DNA from: Shewanella abyssi
GTDB taxonomy: Bacteria > Pseudomonadota > Gammaproteobacteria > Enterobacterales > Shewanellaceae
Reading direction: 5' to 3'
Length of the DNA stretch: 64,000 bases
Assembly (NCBI RefSeq): GCF_023284025.1
Contig: NZ_JAKIKR010000004.1
Location: 62,001-126,000, forward strand
Below are positions 37,258-46,382 of this stretch, in pieces. A program made the position numbers and the translations under genes. The notes below the pieces were generated by a model. It saw only the letters and a program-made list of their open reading frames with translations, did no database searches and was not told where the DNA came from. Each line of letters starts with the position of its first letter. Positions within the stretch are counted from its first letter, which is position 1.

Positions 37258-38652
37258 ATGCCTATTTTTGTCACTTTTAATATTTATCTATTCTACGGCC
37301 TAGTCTTTTTCTCTATAGGTTGCGCTGTGGTATTCCGAAATTTTAGGTATAGCCAGCTCAAAGTTGCTCCTACCTTGTGGGCGCTGGCCATGTTTGGTTT
37401 TTCTCATGCTTTCCATGAGTGGTCTGAACTGTATATTATTATTTTTTCAGACCAAATAGGACAGCAGTATCAACAACTGATCCAGTGGCTCAGTCTGACT
37501 AAGTTACTTTTATCCTATATAGCGTTAATGGTGTTTGCTTGGCAAATACTGAGTATCACCACCAAGCGGGTTGCTATGGTCGGGCATGGGATCATTCTGA
37601 CGATAATAATCAGCTATCTATGGCTGCTTATTCCAGATCTACATGATTTAGCCATTAACAACACTGGTTTTGCCGAAGCGAGCCAATACACCCGTATATT
37701 AATCGGTTTTGGTAGCGCCTTTTTAGCGGGTATTGGCATGGCTGTTTATGGCAATAGTTTACGGCAAGAGAAGCATCATTATGGGTTGTACTTTGTGATC
37801 AGTGGGTTTGGCCTACTGATATACGGCGTGCTCTCTGGACTGGTGCCGACCGAGTCTCACCACAGTGTGCCCGTGTTGCGAACCCTAGCGGGGGGGTTGA
37901 TTTTAGTTGCACTGTTTAAGGCGTTAAAAGTGTTTGATTTGGAAAAAGAGCAAGCAACCGCGGCCAAGCTCAAACGTGCTATTGAAGCTGATAAATATAA
38001 AGCGATAGGTCAGTTGGCAATGGGGGTGGCGCACGAAATCAATAATCCATTGGCCTCTTCAACACTCGCGTTAGATCTCTGGGAGCGGAAGAACCCTGAA
38101 CACTTTAGTTCCCAAGAGGACTACTTGAATCGAGCTAGACTGGGTATTGAGCGCGCTTCATCTATCAGTAAAGAGTTGTTGAGCTATGCTCGTCCCTCCA
38201 CAGGTAGGCGCGGTAATGTCGCGATTGAAGAGGTATTAAATGGCGCTGTAAAGTTGTTGGCTCACCGCCGTAAGCGCAATAAGATCCAGTTGAATTGTGC
38301 TGCTCATATTTGCCTCTATGGTGAAAAAATTAAATTGGAAGAGTTAATCATCAACTTACTCTGTAACGCGCTAGATGCATCTTTGCCTCGGCAAACAATA
38401 ACGGTTGATGTTACCGAGGATGATACTCGAGTCATTATCACTGTCAAAGATGTCGGCTGTGGTATGAGTAAAGAGGCATTAGCTCGCGCTACAGAGCTGT
38501 TTTACTCCAGTAAACCTGTCGGTAAAGGCACTGGGTTAGGTTTGGCTATTTGTGAGCAAATTACATCATTACATCATGGGAAAATGAATATCGTGAGTGA
38601 GTTAGATAAAGGTACCACTGTAGAGTTAGTCTTTTATCGGGAGCGCTGCTAA
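37258..38652 (+). CDS. sensor histidine kinase, multi-helix membrane sensor
   Basis: A 464-residue kinase. Residues 1-225 hold seven or so hydrophobic helices with no large periplasmic domain, as in MHYT/7TM-type or quinone-sensing kinases. A short helix leads to HisKA with the H-box MGVAHEINNPLAS and to a HATPase domain with N box (NLLCNALDAS), G1 (KDVGCGMSKEA) and G2 (GKGTGLGLAI). The NtrB/ZraS-like H-box groups it with kinases of Fis-type or stand-alone receivers. ATG 37258 is the first methionine after the terminator that fits a membrane start; the longer in-frame start overlaps the terminator. The stop overlaps the next ATG by one base. Confidence 0.83.
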   Translation: MPIFVTFNIYLFYGLVFFSIGCAVVFRNFRYSQLKVAPTLWALAMFGFSHAFHEWSELYIIIFSDQIGQQYQQLIQWLSLTKLLLSYIALMVFAWQILSITTKRVAMVGHGIILTIIISYLWLLIPDLHDLAINNTGFAEASQYTRILIGFGSAFLAGIGMAVYGNSLRQEKHHYGLYFVISGFGLLIYGVLSGLVPTESHHSVPVLRTLAGGLILVALFKALKVFDLEKEQATAAKLKRAIEADKYKAIGQLAMGVAHEINNPLASSTLALDLWERKNPEHFSSQEDYLNRARLGIERASSISKELLSYARPSTGRRGNVAIEEVLNGAVKLLAHRRKRNKIQLNCAAHICLYGEKIKLEELIINLLCNALDASLPRQTITVDVTEDDTRVIITVKDVGCGMSKEALARATELFYSSKPVGKGTGLGLAICEQITSLHHGKMNIVSELDKGTTVELVFYRERC

Positions 38653-39290
38653 TGATCTCTATTCTATTGGCCGAAGATGATATCGAGCTTAAGCGTAACA
38701 TGGTTGAAGTGCTTGAGCTTGAAGGTTACCGGGTAACGGCTGTCGTGAGCGCAGAAGACGCTATCGCTGCAAGTGAGCAGCAACACTTTGATATAGCGCT
38801 GTTAGATCTACTGATGTCGGGAATGACTGGGGTCGAAGCAATATCGAATTTACGTCATCATCAGCCTTTTATCGCTATTGTGATTATTACCGCTTACGCA
38901 ACCGTAGACACCGCCGTAGATGCGATGAAAAAGGGGGCTGACAGTGTAATGACCAAACCCTTTAAGAGTGAAGAACTCATCGTCACCATTAAACGTAGCT
39001 TGGCGGAAAAGGAGATGCTTAAAAGTCGCTCCGACCTAGATCCTGATTTAGTTTACAGCGCCCTTGCGAACCCTTATCGACGTAAGGCGCTAAAAATACT
39101 GGCGGCACATCAAGCCTTGAAATTCATGGATTTATGTCGTTTAGTCGAAATGGGTGATCATACTAAGTTTAACTTCCATCTGCGGCAGTTAAAAAAGGCG
39201 GGCCTAGTCATGCAAAATGAGAAGAAGATCTACATTCTGACAAATACCGGTCAGTTCGTTTTACAACATCATAACTTATCGCAAGATTAA
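38652..39290 (+). CDS. response regulator with ArsR-like winged-helix output
   Basis: A 212-residue regulator. The receiver domain (1-120) has EDD near the N-terminus, the phosphoacceptor in ALLDLLMSGMTGVEA and Lys in VMTKPFKSEEL. After a linker, residues about 135-207 resemble an ArsR/HTH-20-type winged helix (SALANPYRRKALKILAAH; KFNFHLRQLKKAGLVMQ) instead of the usual OmpR, NarL or Fis output. That combination is uncommon. It starts inside the kinase stop (TAATG), so both are co-translated. The octahaem cytochrome gene 192 bases downstream is a likely target. Confidence 0.82.
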   Translation: MISILLAEDDIELKRNMVEVLELEGYRVTAVVSAEDAIAASEQQHFDIALLDLLMSGMTGVEAISNLRHHQPFIAIVIITAYATVDTAVDAMKKGADSVMTKPFKSEELIVTIKRSLAEKEMLKSRSDLDPDLVYSALANPYRRKALKILAAHQALKFMDLCRLVEMGDHTKFNFHLRQLKKAGLVMQNEKKIYILTNTGQFVLQHHNLSQD

Positions 39291-39322
39291 ATATGCTTAA
39301 TAAACAGGTTGTTGGCTGTTAG

Positions 39323-39362
39323 TTGATAACAATAGTTCACAAGTTATCAATTTTAGTGAACT
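39323..39362. promoter_or_regulatory. interlocking inverted repeats upstream of the octahaem cytochrome gene
   Basis: TTGATAAC (39323-39330) pairs with GTTATCAA (39343-39350). AGTTCAC (39334-39340) pairs with GTGAACT (39356-39362). Each repeat has one arm inside the other, so the two hairpins exclude each other in RNA; as DNA they may be operator half-sites. They lie between the response regulator and the cytochrome gene. Confidence 0.5.
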
Positions 39363-39482
39363 CTGGTTATCTATCTCTTTAGTAGTAGTTCTTCAATACT
39401 TGCTCCATGTCCATAGAGGCTATCAATCGCCAAACTGATTTATCTCGGCGATATGAAAATGAGTAATGTTGAGGATGAATGT

Positions 39483-41105
39483 ATGAACGCACAAATTCCA
39501 TGTAAAAAGCTACTGCTAGCCAGTATGATCACCATGTTGGTTGCCTGTGGCAGCGATAATGATGATACCACCCCACCGGTTGAGAATACGCCACCTGTCG
39601 CCGTTGCTGATGCCATAAATGTGCTTGCATCAGCCGTCGTGACTATCGATGTATTGGCAAACGATACTGATAGCGACGGCGATACACTATCGATTGTCTC
39701 TGTTGATTCAGACAGTGCCGTTATCAATGATGGCAAGATTGACTTTACCGCAGGCAGCGATGCCGGTGAGGTGAAGTTTAACTACACTATCACCGATGGT
39801 ACTGATGAAGCGTCTGCTGAAGTGACAGTCACCGTTGAAGCGCTACCTGAGCCTGAGGTTCTAGCTTATGTGGGTTCGGCATCTTGTGCTGGTTGTCACA
39901 GTGGTAAGCATGAGTCTTTTGTTAAGACGGGTCATAACTTTAAGTTAACTAAGATTGAAGATGGTGGCATTCCAGAATTTCCATTTACCGATGTTACTGG
40001 TGCGATTGATTTCATTACCGGAGCCGACAACACATTAGGTGCTCCAACCAGTTATGACGAGGCTAGCTACGTCGTTGGTGGCTATCACTGGAAGATGCGT
40101 TGGTTAGATGCCGATGGCTACATCGTTACGGGTTCAGGGGTGCAGTACAACCTTGAGGCTAACGACGGAGTATTGGGCGCTGAGTCAATGGGTGGATATC
40201 ACGCGGGTGATGTCGATAAGAAGTATAACTGCGGTAACTGCCATACCACTGGCTGGAAACGTAATACTACGGAAGATGGCGATGACCGCAATAAAGATGG
40301 TCATCAAGATGGCTTAATCGGTATGGATGGAACCTTTGCCCAGGCTGGTGTGCAGTGTGAATCTTGTCATGGAGCGGGTAGCTTCCATGCTAAGGCACCT
40401 TCAAAGGACAATATTGTTAAGGTGGCTACTGCACGTACAACAGAAGATTTCTTAGCCGATGATATGGCCTATGGTAAAGCGGTAACCTGCGCCGAGTGTC
40501 ATACTCGTGATGGCGAGAAGGACTATCCTTCATTTGTGACTCCATACAACACTGCCTTCCCTGAAGGATCTAAAGTGGGTGGTCGTATCGTTGCCAACGG
40601 TAGTGGTTTAAGTAAGCATCACCAAACCGCCGATGAAATACTAGGTGTTAATCCTACTACAGGAGAGGAGACGCGAAGCGATGCCTTCATGTCGACTAAG
40701 ATGAACTGTAGCACCTGTCATGATGCTCACATGTCTACTGTCAATAGTGATAAACCAGGACATGAAGCTGCATTAGTTAAAGAGTGTAGCGATTGTCACA
40801 CTAAAGAGTTTGCAGAAAATGGTTGGGCGGCTGCACCACATGCTGCGACAGAGTGTACTACTTGTCATATGCCAGAGATGGCTAAGAGTGCTTCGAGTCG
40901 TACCTCGAAAGGTGGCGTAACATTTGGTGATGTGAAGTCGCATCTATTTACTATGGATATCTCTGCCGATGCTGAGCAGTTTATTACCAACGACGATGGT
41001 AAAGACACCTTCCAGAACCCTTGGGTTACAGCCAAGTTCTCTTGTGGTGAATGTCACGATGACTATGATGCAAGAGCATTGGCACTGCCTAAAATCCATA
41101 AATAG
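39483..41105 (+). CDS. octahaem c-type cytochrome lipoprotein with cadherin-like domain
   Basis: A 540-residue lipoprotein. The lipobox is MLVAC (Cys about 22), followed by a low-complexity linker and a cadherin/Ig-like domain (about 35-120; ANDTDSDGDTLSIVSVDSDS). The remainder has eight CxxCH haem sites: CAGCH, CGNCH, CESCH, CAECH, CSTCH, CSDCH, CTTCH and CGECH. The spacing resembles the cytochrome c554 family. It is probably anchored in the outer membrane or on the surface and carries electrons. The family and genus suggest anaerobic or extracellular respiration; no partner porin or Mtr-like gene is nearby. ATG 39483 has GAGG eight bases upstream. Confidence 0.87.
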   Translation: MNAQIPCKKLLLASMITMLVACGSDNDDTTPPVENTPPVAVADAINVLASAVVTIDVLANDTDSDGDTLSIVSVDSDSAVINDGKIDFTAGSDAGEVKFNYTITDGTDEASAEVTVTVEALPEPEVLAYVGSASCAGCHSGKHESFVKTGHNFKLTKIEDGGIPEFPFTDVTGAIDFITGADNTLGAPTSYDEASYVVGGYHWKMRWLDADGYIVTGSGVQYNLEANDGVLGAESMGGYHAGDVDKKYNCGNCHTTGWKRNTTEDGDDRNKDGHQDGLIGMDGTFAQAGVQCESCHGAGSFHAKAPSKDNIVKVATARTTEDFLADDMAYGKAVTCAECHTRDGEKDYPSFVTPYNTAFPEGSKVGGRIVANGSGLSKHHQTADEILGVNPTTGEETRSDAFMSTKMNCSTCHDAHMSTVNSDKPGHEAALVKECSDCHTKEFAENGWAAAPHAATECTTCHMPEMAKSASSRTSKGGVTFGDVKSHLFTMDISADAEQFITNDDGKDTFQNPWVTAKFSCGECHDDYDARALALPKIHK

Positions 41106-41141
41106 TCACTAAGCTTTAATCTCACTTTATCCCTGCAACAG

Positions 41142-41175
41142 AGCCGCTCTATTTCATCATTAGAGCGGCTTTTTT
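41142..41175 (+). terminator. rho-independent terminator after the octahaem cytochrome gene
   Basis: AGCCGCTCT and AGAGCGGCT form a 9-base GC-rich stem with an 11-base loop, followed by TTTTT. It lies 36 bases after the stop. Confidence 0.88.
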
Positions 41176-41331
41176 ATGTGTTGAACATCCTGCATTACCA
41201 GATCCCTGCTTACCAGAACAAGATAAACAAAGCTTAATATAGCGGAGCTTACTTTAGTTACTGGGTTTTGCTATGGTTAACATGGCGCTGCAATGAGCTC
41301 TACATTGGACTGATTAAAAGGGACTTGATAG

Positions 41332-41520
41332 ATGAAACTATGGCAAAGGATGGGCTTATTACTACTGCTGATACTCAGCGCATTAACCTGCTACACCGTT
41401 GGATTTTCATCGGGGGCCAAAGGGCTACTGATCTCAGGTGCCGTGTTGGAGATAGCGTTTTGGTTTGGCTTGTTGCAAACAAAACCGCAGTCGTTACCGA
41501 AATCTACAACAGCCAATTGA
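41332..41520 (+). CDS. small hydrophobic membrane protein, hypothetical
   Basis: A 62-residue ORF with two hydrophobic stretches (LLLLLILSALTCYTVGFSSG and GLLISGAVLEIAFWFGLL) and a polar tail (QTKPQSLPKSTTAN). AGGGA lies about ten bases before ATG 41332. The two-helix pattern supports a real small membrane protein, but I do not recognise a family. A competing ORF in another frame (41268-41546) lacks such structure. Confidence 0.5.
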   Translation: MKLWQRMGLLLLLILSALTCYTVGFSSGAKGLLISGAVLEIAFWFGLLQTKPQSLPKSTTAN

Positions 41521-41774
41521 ACATACTTGCACTTACGTTTACTTAAGTTAATACCCTTCTGATCCAATATCAGTTCGGCTTTGTATTGGTTTTTTTGGAG
41601 GTGGAAGGGGGGATGGTTATCTTATCAATACGCTTCCACTTGTGAATCGAATTACCTCTTACGTCAATGCGTCTAGAACTGATAACCTGAATTGAAAAGA
41701 TATCTAATGAGATTGTAGACAGTAAAAAGCCCGCATTTAGCAGGCTTTTAATTGGCAAATGAGGCTAGCAATTT

Positions 41775-42857
41775 CTAGTTGTAGTGCACTGGCTTCTCAT
41801 CCATTATCACAGATACATCGTAAGACTTACCTTCGCGTATAATAGTAATCTTAACTTCCTTACCTGGGGTCGTTTCAGCAATTCTATCCATCAACATTGA
41901 TACGCCCGGTATCGCTTCAGCTTCATAGTGAGTTATCACGTCACGTTTTTGCAGTTGTGCTCTTGCTGCTGGACCATCAGGATCAACACTGGTTATAAGT
42001 ACACCGGCTAAATCTGGAATGTTGAGAATTTGCGCCATTACAGGGCCAACGGCTTCACCACCAATGCCCAAAGCACCACGAATAACGCGGCCATCCTTAA
42101 CTAATTTGCCCATAATGCTGTGGGCTAGTTTGATTGGAATAGCGAAGCTAATACCGTGAGTACCGCTCTCAGTGCCAATCTGAAAAGCAGCAGTGTTAAT
42201 ACCAACTAATTGACCAGTAGTATCGATGAGCGCCCCCCCCGAGTTACCCGCGTTAATAGCGGCATCCGTTTGAAGAAAGTCCAAATAGCCAGAGCTCAGG
42301 CCATTACGGCCGGTTGCACTGATAATACCTTGAGTAATTGTTTGGCCCAAATTGTAAGGGTTACCAATGGCTAAAACGACATCGCCAACTCTGGCGGGAA
42401 CGTCGAGACCCAGGGGCACGATAGGGAGGTTATCGCCCTCAACTTTTAATACTGCTAAATCGGTTTCGGGATCGCTGCCAACCACTTCAGAGGTGAATTT
42501 TCGACCATCTTGTAGCGCGACGACAATCTCATCGGCTTGTTTGATGACATGGTAGTTGGTAAGAATATAACCCTCTTTACTCATGATCACGCCAGAGCCC
42601 AATCCTTGCAGTGAACTGGGTTTAAGGGGGTTTCTTCGATCAATACTGAGGCTATAAATATTCACAACGGCAGGCGCGGCCCGGCGTACTGCGGTTGCAA
42701 AAGATAATTCGTTACTGCTGGTTACCCCACGGCTCATTAAGCCATTAGTGAGGCTTTGCCCGGTAATTAAAGGCATCACAATAATGATAACCGCAGCCAT
42801 GATAAGGCCAAATGCTATGGCTTTACCGACATATATAAGAGTGTCTTTAATCATCAT
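41775..42857 (-). CDS. degS: periplasmic site-1 protease DegS
   Basis: A 360-residue membrane-anchored serine protease. An N-terminal helix (AIAFGLIMAAVIIIVMPLI) precedes the trypsin-like domain with His in LTNYHVIKQA, Asp in DPETDLAVLKV and Ser in INAGNSGGALID. One PDZ domain follows, ending near the C-terminus. On sensing unassembled outer-membrane proteins, it cleaves RseA and starts the sigma-E response. It lies downstream of degQ with a 126-base gap. Confidence 0.94.
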   Translation of the reverse strand: MMIKDTLIYVGKAIAFGLIMAAVIIIVMPLITGQSLTNGLMSRGVTSSNELSFATAVRRAAPAVVNIYSLSIDRRNPLKPSSLQGLGSGVIMSKEGYILTNYHVIKQADEIVVALQDGRKFTSEVVGSDPETDLAVLKVEGDNLPIVPLGLDVPARVGDVVLAIGNPYNLGQTITQGIISATGRNGLSSGYLDFLQTDAAINAGNSGGALIDTTGQLVGINTAAFQIGTESGTHGISFAIPIKLAHSIMGKLVKDGRVIRGALGIGGEAVGPVMAQILNIPDLAGVLITSVDPDGPAARAQLQKRDVITHYEAEAIPGVSMLMDRIAETTPGKEVKITIIREGKSYDVSVIMDEKPVHYN

Positions 42858-42983
42858 GTCTGGGAGTAAATACGGAAAAGATGAGCTAGATTAACATGTT
42901 TGTATTAAACACGCATAAGAAAGCACTTTGACTCGAAAAATAGCCGAGGGTATTACTCGGCTAGTTAACTTGAGCTGATGTGT

Positions 42984-44339
42984 TTAGCGAAGGACCAAAT
43001 ATATGCTGGTGTTGTCTCGCTGTATTTTTAACGCGACAGAGTCTTTTTGATCTCCAAGCACAGACTTAAGTGATGTTAAGTTTTTCACTTTAGTGCGGTT
43101 CACACCGATAATCACATCTCCCTTTATCAAGCCGCTTGCTGCGGCTGGTGAGCCTTGGGCTATATCGGTAATAGTCACACCTGAATCACTAGCATTTTCA
43201 AGTTTTGCCCCTTGTAGCATTGGGTGAACAGCTCCCGCCGCGGCTGTTGCTGTTGGTGTTGATCCACCCAGTATTGCGGTAACTGACTCCTCATCACCAT
43301 CACGGATTAGCCCAAATTCAACTTTGCTGCCTGCGCCCATCGTAGCGACTTTCGCGCGTAGCTCTTGGAAGCTCTTAATCTTGCGGCCATTAACACTGAC
43401 AATAATGTCGCCCACTTTAATGCCTGCCTTATCTGCGGCACTGTCTGGCATGACTTCATTAATAAAACCACCGTGCTGGGTTTCAATGCCAAAGGCCTTT
43501 GCCAGTTCGCTGGTAAGATCTTGGCCTAATACGCCCAGTACGCCGCGACGCACTTCACCATGTTCAATAATTTGCTCAACGAGGTTGTTGACCATGTTTG
43601 ATGGAATCGCAAAACCAATACCGACATTTCCGCCACCGGGTGCCACAATGGCCGTGTTGATCCCGATGAGATCGCCGTTCAAGTTAACTAATGCCCCGCC
43701 TGAGTTACCACTATTAATCGCGGCATCAGTTTGAATAAAGTTCTCTAACATCTCAATGCCAAGGCCGCTTCGCCCCATCGCACTGACAATCCCTGACGTC
43801 ACGGTTTGCCCGAGGCCAAAGGGGTTACCAATAGCGACAGCAAAGTCACCCACTCGCAGCTTGTCAGAGTCAGCCCGCTTTAGAGCCGTTAGATTTTTAG
43901 CGTCGATTTGCAATAGGGCGATATCAGATTCGGCGTCAGTACCAATGAGCTTGGCTTCAATTTCACGGCCATCGGATAATCCAATAAGAATTTCATCAGC
44001 GCCTTCAATAACATGGTTGTTGGTAACAATATATCCCTCTTCGGCGTCGATGATGACGCCCGAACCTAGCCCTTTAAACGGACGCTCCTGCACCTGCTCC
44101 CTTGGCGCGTTAGGGCCAAAGAAATAGCGAAATGCGTCAGGGACTTTTTGCTTTGAGATGTGTGTGCCTGAAACGGCTACAGCGACGACGGCTGGAGTCG
44201 TTTTTTGTAGCATCGGCGCTAAGCTAGGTAAGGTTTCACCGCCGACCGAAAGAGGAATGGCCGCCTGAGATACAACGGGAGCTAGCGTCAAGGTTGCGCC
44301 CAAAAGGGCTGCTGAAAGTAAGGATAATTTAGTCTTCAT
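42984..44339 (-). CDS. degQ: periplasmic serine protease/chaperone DegQ (DegP family)
   Basis: A 451-residue HtrA protease. The signal peptide ends near SQAA (residue 27). The protease domain has His in VTNNHVIEGA, Asp in DAESDIALLQI and Ser in INSGNSGGALVN. Two PDZ domains follow (VRRGVLGVLGQDLTSELA; SDSGVTITDIAQGSPAAASG). The short LA loop near the N-terminus fits DegQ better than DegP. It degrades or refolds misfolded envelope proteins. GGAG is about ten bases before the ATG. Confidence 0.94.
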   Translation of the reverse strand: MKTKLSLLSAALLGATLTLAPVVSQAAIPLSVGGETLPSLAPMLQKTTPAVVAVAVSGTHISKQKVPDAFRYFFGPNAPREQVQERPFKGLGSGVIIDAEEGYIVTNNHVIEGADEILIGLSDGREIEAKLIGTDAESDIALLQIDAKNLTALKRADSDKLRVGDFAVAIGNPFGLGQTVTSGIVSAMGRSGLGIEMLENFIQTDAAINSGNSGGALVNLNGDLIGINTAIVAPGGGNVGIGFAIPSNMVNNLVEQIIEHGEVRRGVLGVLGQDLTSELAKAFGIETQHGGFINEVMPDSAADKAGIKVGDIIVSVNGRKIKSFQELRAKVATMGAGSKVEFGLIRDGDEESVTAILGGSTPTATAAAGAVHPMLQGAKLENASDSGVTITDIAQGSPAAASGLIKGDVIIGVNRTKVKNLTSLKSVLGDQKDSVALKIQRDNTSIYLVLR

Positions 44340-44434
44340 TTATACGTTGCTCCAATATCGTCAATACTAATGCATGGCTGTTCAATGTTTGCCTTGAAGA
44401 AAGGCGATTGCCATGCAGATCATATAATCTGTTG

Positions 44435-44490
44435 TATACCCATCCTACTGAATCCTACTGAATCCTGCATCTGCAGGTAGGATGGGTATA
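44435..44490. repeat. 14-base inverted repeat enclosing a 10-base tandem duplication
   Basis: TATACCCATCCTAC (44435-44448) and its exact complement (44477-44490) bracket a 28-base loop. The loop area contains CTACTGAATC twice in tandem (44445-44464) and a small CTGCA...TGCAG hairpin. It lies between degQ and zapG. No T run follows on either strand, so it is not a standard terminator. Confidence 0.75.
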
Positions 44491-44582
44491 TATCATTCGT
44501 TATTGAGTCGGACTCAAGCGAGTATCAATAAGTTCATCATTATTAACAAAGGTTAATTTATCGATACATTACCTTTATTGAT

Positions 44583-44933
44583 TCATATTGATGCAGCCTT
44601 TTTAGTATAGGTGCTATCGGTCACCGCGCTGGGGTTATCTAGCGGCGCTATATCGGCTAGATGATTCTCAGTCGTTGGGGAGGTTAATAAGCTCGCTGAG
44701 GTATGCCATTGCTGGTTAACCTTATTGACTAGGTTGGTGAGTTCAGTCAGCTGTTTATGATGTTCGTCAAAGTGATCAACAACCTCCTGCTTATATTGGC
44801 TCAGTTCAAGTTGTGTTTGCTCTAACTGTTGTTTTTGATTTTTATCTTGGTGTCTTCTCGTTAAAACACTATGCCCAACGTACCCAAAAACGCCACCTAT
44901 AACAAAGGCTGCAAAGGTTAATGCCCATTCCAT
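44583..44933 (-). CDS. zapG: cell-division/envelope protein ZapG (YhcB, DUF1043)
   Basis: A 116-residue protein with an N-terminal membrane helix (LTFAAFVIGGVFGYVGHSVL), a long Gln/Glu/Lys coiled coil (residues about 30-75) and a polar tail. This is the YhcB/ZapG layout, whose members link cell division, lipid and peptidoglycan synthesis. ATG 44933 gives the family start MEWALTF; the longer start at 44990 adds an unrelated extension. It sits between degQ and the divergent zapE, as in E. coli. Confidence 0.87.
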   Translation of the reverse strand: MEWALTFAAFVIGGVFGYVGHSVLTRRHQDKNQKQQLEQTQLELSQYKQEVVDHFDEHHKQLTELTNLVNKVNQQWHTSASLLTSPTTENHLADIAPLDNPSAVTDSTYTKKAASI

Positions 44934-45086
44934 ATTGACTCCAATAACGACTTTAATAAGAGAGATGCAGCCAAATATACATTGCGACATTCGGCCGTGG
45001 TACTATTTACTGCAATAGTTTAATTATAATTAATCGCCAAACAGCTCAAAGTGGCTGATTTGTGTTTGTCCCCTACCTATTAGAGA

Positions 45087-46205
45087 ATGATTTACGTGTC
45101 GCATTTAACTCCTTGGCAGCATTATCAACAAGATTTAACTCGAGATGACTTTTCCTATGACGTTGCACAAGAGGAAGCGGTAAAGCAACTACAACGAGTG
45201 TTTGATGACCTGAACGCACTCAACAGCCAGGGGCGTAGCACCAGCAAGCTGTTTTCTCTCTTTGGGAAAAAAACAAAGCGAAGCGTGCAAGGGCTTTATT
45301 TATGGGGCGGTGTTGGTCGCGGTAAGACGTATTTAATGGATACCTTCTTTGATTCTCTTCCTAGTGAAAAAAAGCTGCGGGCGCATTTTCATCGATTTAT
45401 GCACCAGTTGCATATTGATTTGGCGCAGCTACAAGGGCAACGCGATCCGCTGGTTATTATCGCTAAAAAAATGGCGACGCAGTATCAAGTGATCTGCTTT
45501 GACGAGTTCTTTGTCTCTGACATTACTGATGCCATGTTGTTAGGTTCCTTGTTTGAATCCTTGTTTGCGGAAGGGGTCGCGCTAGTGGCGACGTCTAACA
45601 TCATTCCTGATGAGCTGTATCGTAATGGTTTGCAGCGGGCGAGATTTCTACCCGCTATCGCGGCAATCAATCAGTATTGTGACATTTTAAATGTCGACTC
45701 AGGTGTCGATTACCGATTAAGAACACTTGAACAGGCTGAGATCTACCACTCACCGTTAGATGATAAAGCAGAGCAAAACCTACAAGAGTATTTTGCTAAA
45801 TTAGCGCCGGAATCTGAAGTCTCAAAAGAGGGCGTGGTCATCGATGGCCGGGTTATTGAGATCCGTCAACAGGCCCAAGGTGTGTTATTAATTGATTTTA
45901 GAGCGTTATGCGATGGTCCGCGCAGCCAACGAGATTACATGGAGGTGGCGAGACTCTATCATACGGTGCTGCTGAGTCAGGTCGAGCAGATGGGTGAGCA
46001 TTTAACCGGTGACGACATCGCGCGTCGATTCTTAGCCATGGTGGACGAGTTTTATGAGCGTAACGTTAAATTAATTATTTCGTCAGCTGTCTCTCTAGCG
46101 GATATCTATACTGAAGGCTTACTGAATTTTGAGTTTAGACGTTGTCGTTCGAGATTGACCGAAATGCAGTCCCACGATTATTTAGCGTTAGAGCATTTAC
46201 CTTAA
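45087..46205 (+). CDS. zapE: cell division ATPase ZapE (AFG1 family)
   Basis: A 372-residue AAA-like ATPase. Walker A is LWGGVGRGKTYLMD and Walker B is VICFDEFFVSDITDAM. The family's LVATSNIIPDELYRNGLQRA and SRLTEMQSHDYL are present. ZapE associates with the Z ring during constriction or stress. ATG 45087 is used; GTG 45096 is an alternative. Gene order zapG-zapE-rplM is conserved. Confidence 0.93.
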   Translation: MIYVSHLTPWQHYQQDLTRDDFSYDVAQEEAVKQLQRVFDDLNALNSQGRSTSKLFSLFGKKTKRSVQGLYLWGGVGRGKTYLMDTFFDSLPSEKKLRAHFHRFMHQLHIDLAQLQGQRDPLVIIAKKMATQYQVICFDEFFVSDITDAMLLGSLFESLFAEGVALVATSNIIPDELYRNGLQRARFLPAIAAINQYCDILNVDSGVDYRLRTLEQAEIYHSPLDDKAEQNLQEYFAKLAPESEVSKEGVVIDGRVIEIRQQAQGVLLIDFRALCDGPRSQRDYMEVARLYHTVLLSQVEQMGEHLTGDDIARRFLAMVDEFYERNVKLIISSAVSLADIYTEGLLNFEFRRCRSRLTEMQSHDYLALEHLP

Positions 46206-46260
46206 GGTAAAAGCCAAGCTCTCACTGCTTTTTTGCAAGTTTGTTTGGCTCTCTAGCGGC

Positions 46261-46288
46261 CTGATTGCCTCTGTCGTGAGGCAATCAG
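46261..46288 (+). terminator. stem-loop between zapE and rplM
   Basis: CTGATTGCCTC-tgtcgt-GAGGCAATCAG is a perfect 11-base stem, 56 bases after zapE. No T run follows, so it may be a weak or factor-assisted terminator. Confidence 0.45.
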
Positions 46289-46376
46289 AGGGTAAACGAT
46301 AGCGTTGATATCGCAAATGTTTAAAAAGAGATAGAAATTTATCTAAAAATTAGGTGATTTTTAACCCATCTTTGTC

Positions 46377-46382
46377 TATAAT
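46377..46382 (+). promoter_or_regulatory. probable -10 element of the rplM-rpsI promoter
   Basis: A perfect TATAAT lies 150 bases before rplM in an AT-rich stretch. The matching -35 is weak (TGATTT-like, about 46355-46360). The long GC-rich leader that follows could carry L13-type feedback control, which is inference. Confidence 0.45.

Noticed and set aside
38652..39290. Frameshifted NtrC-type regulator
   Set aside because: The frame is intact and the C-terminal part reads as a complete winged helix; there is no AAA+ remnant downstream.
41268..41546. 92-residue ORF overlapping the small membrane protein
   Set aside because: It has no ribosome site and no transmembrane or domain pattern; the 62-residue frame is more protein-like.
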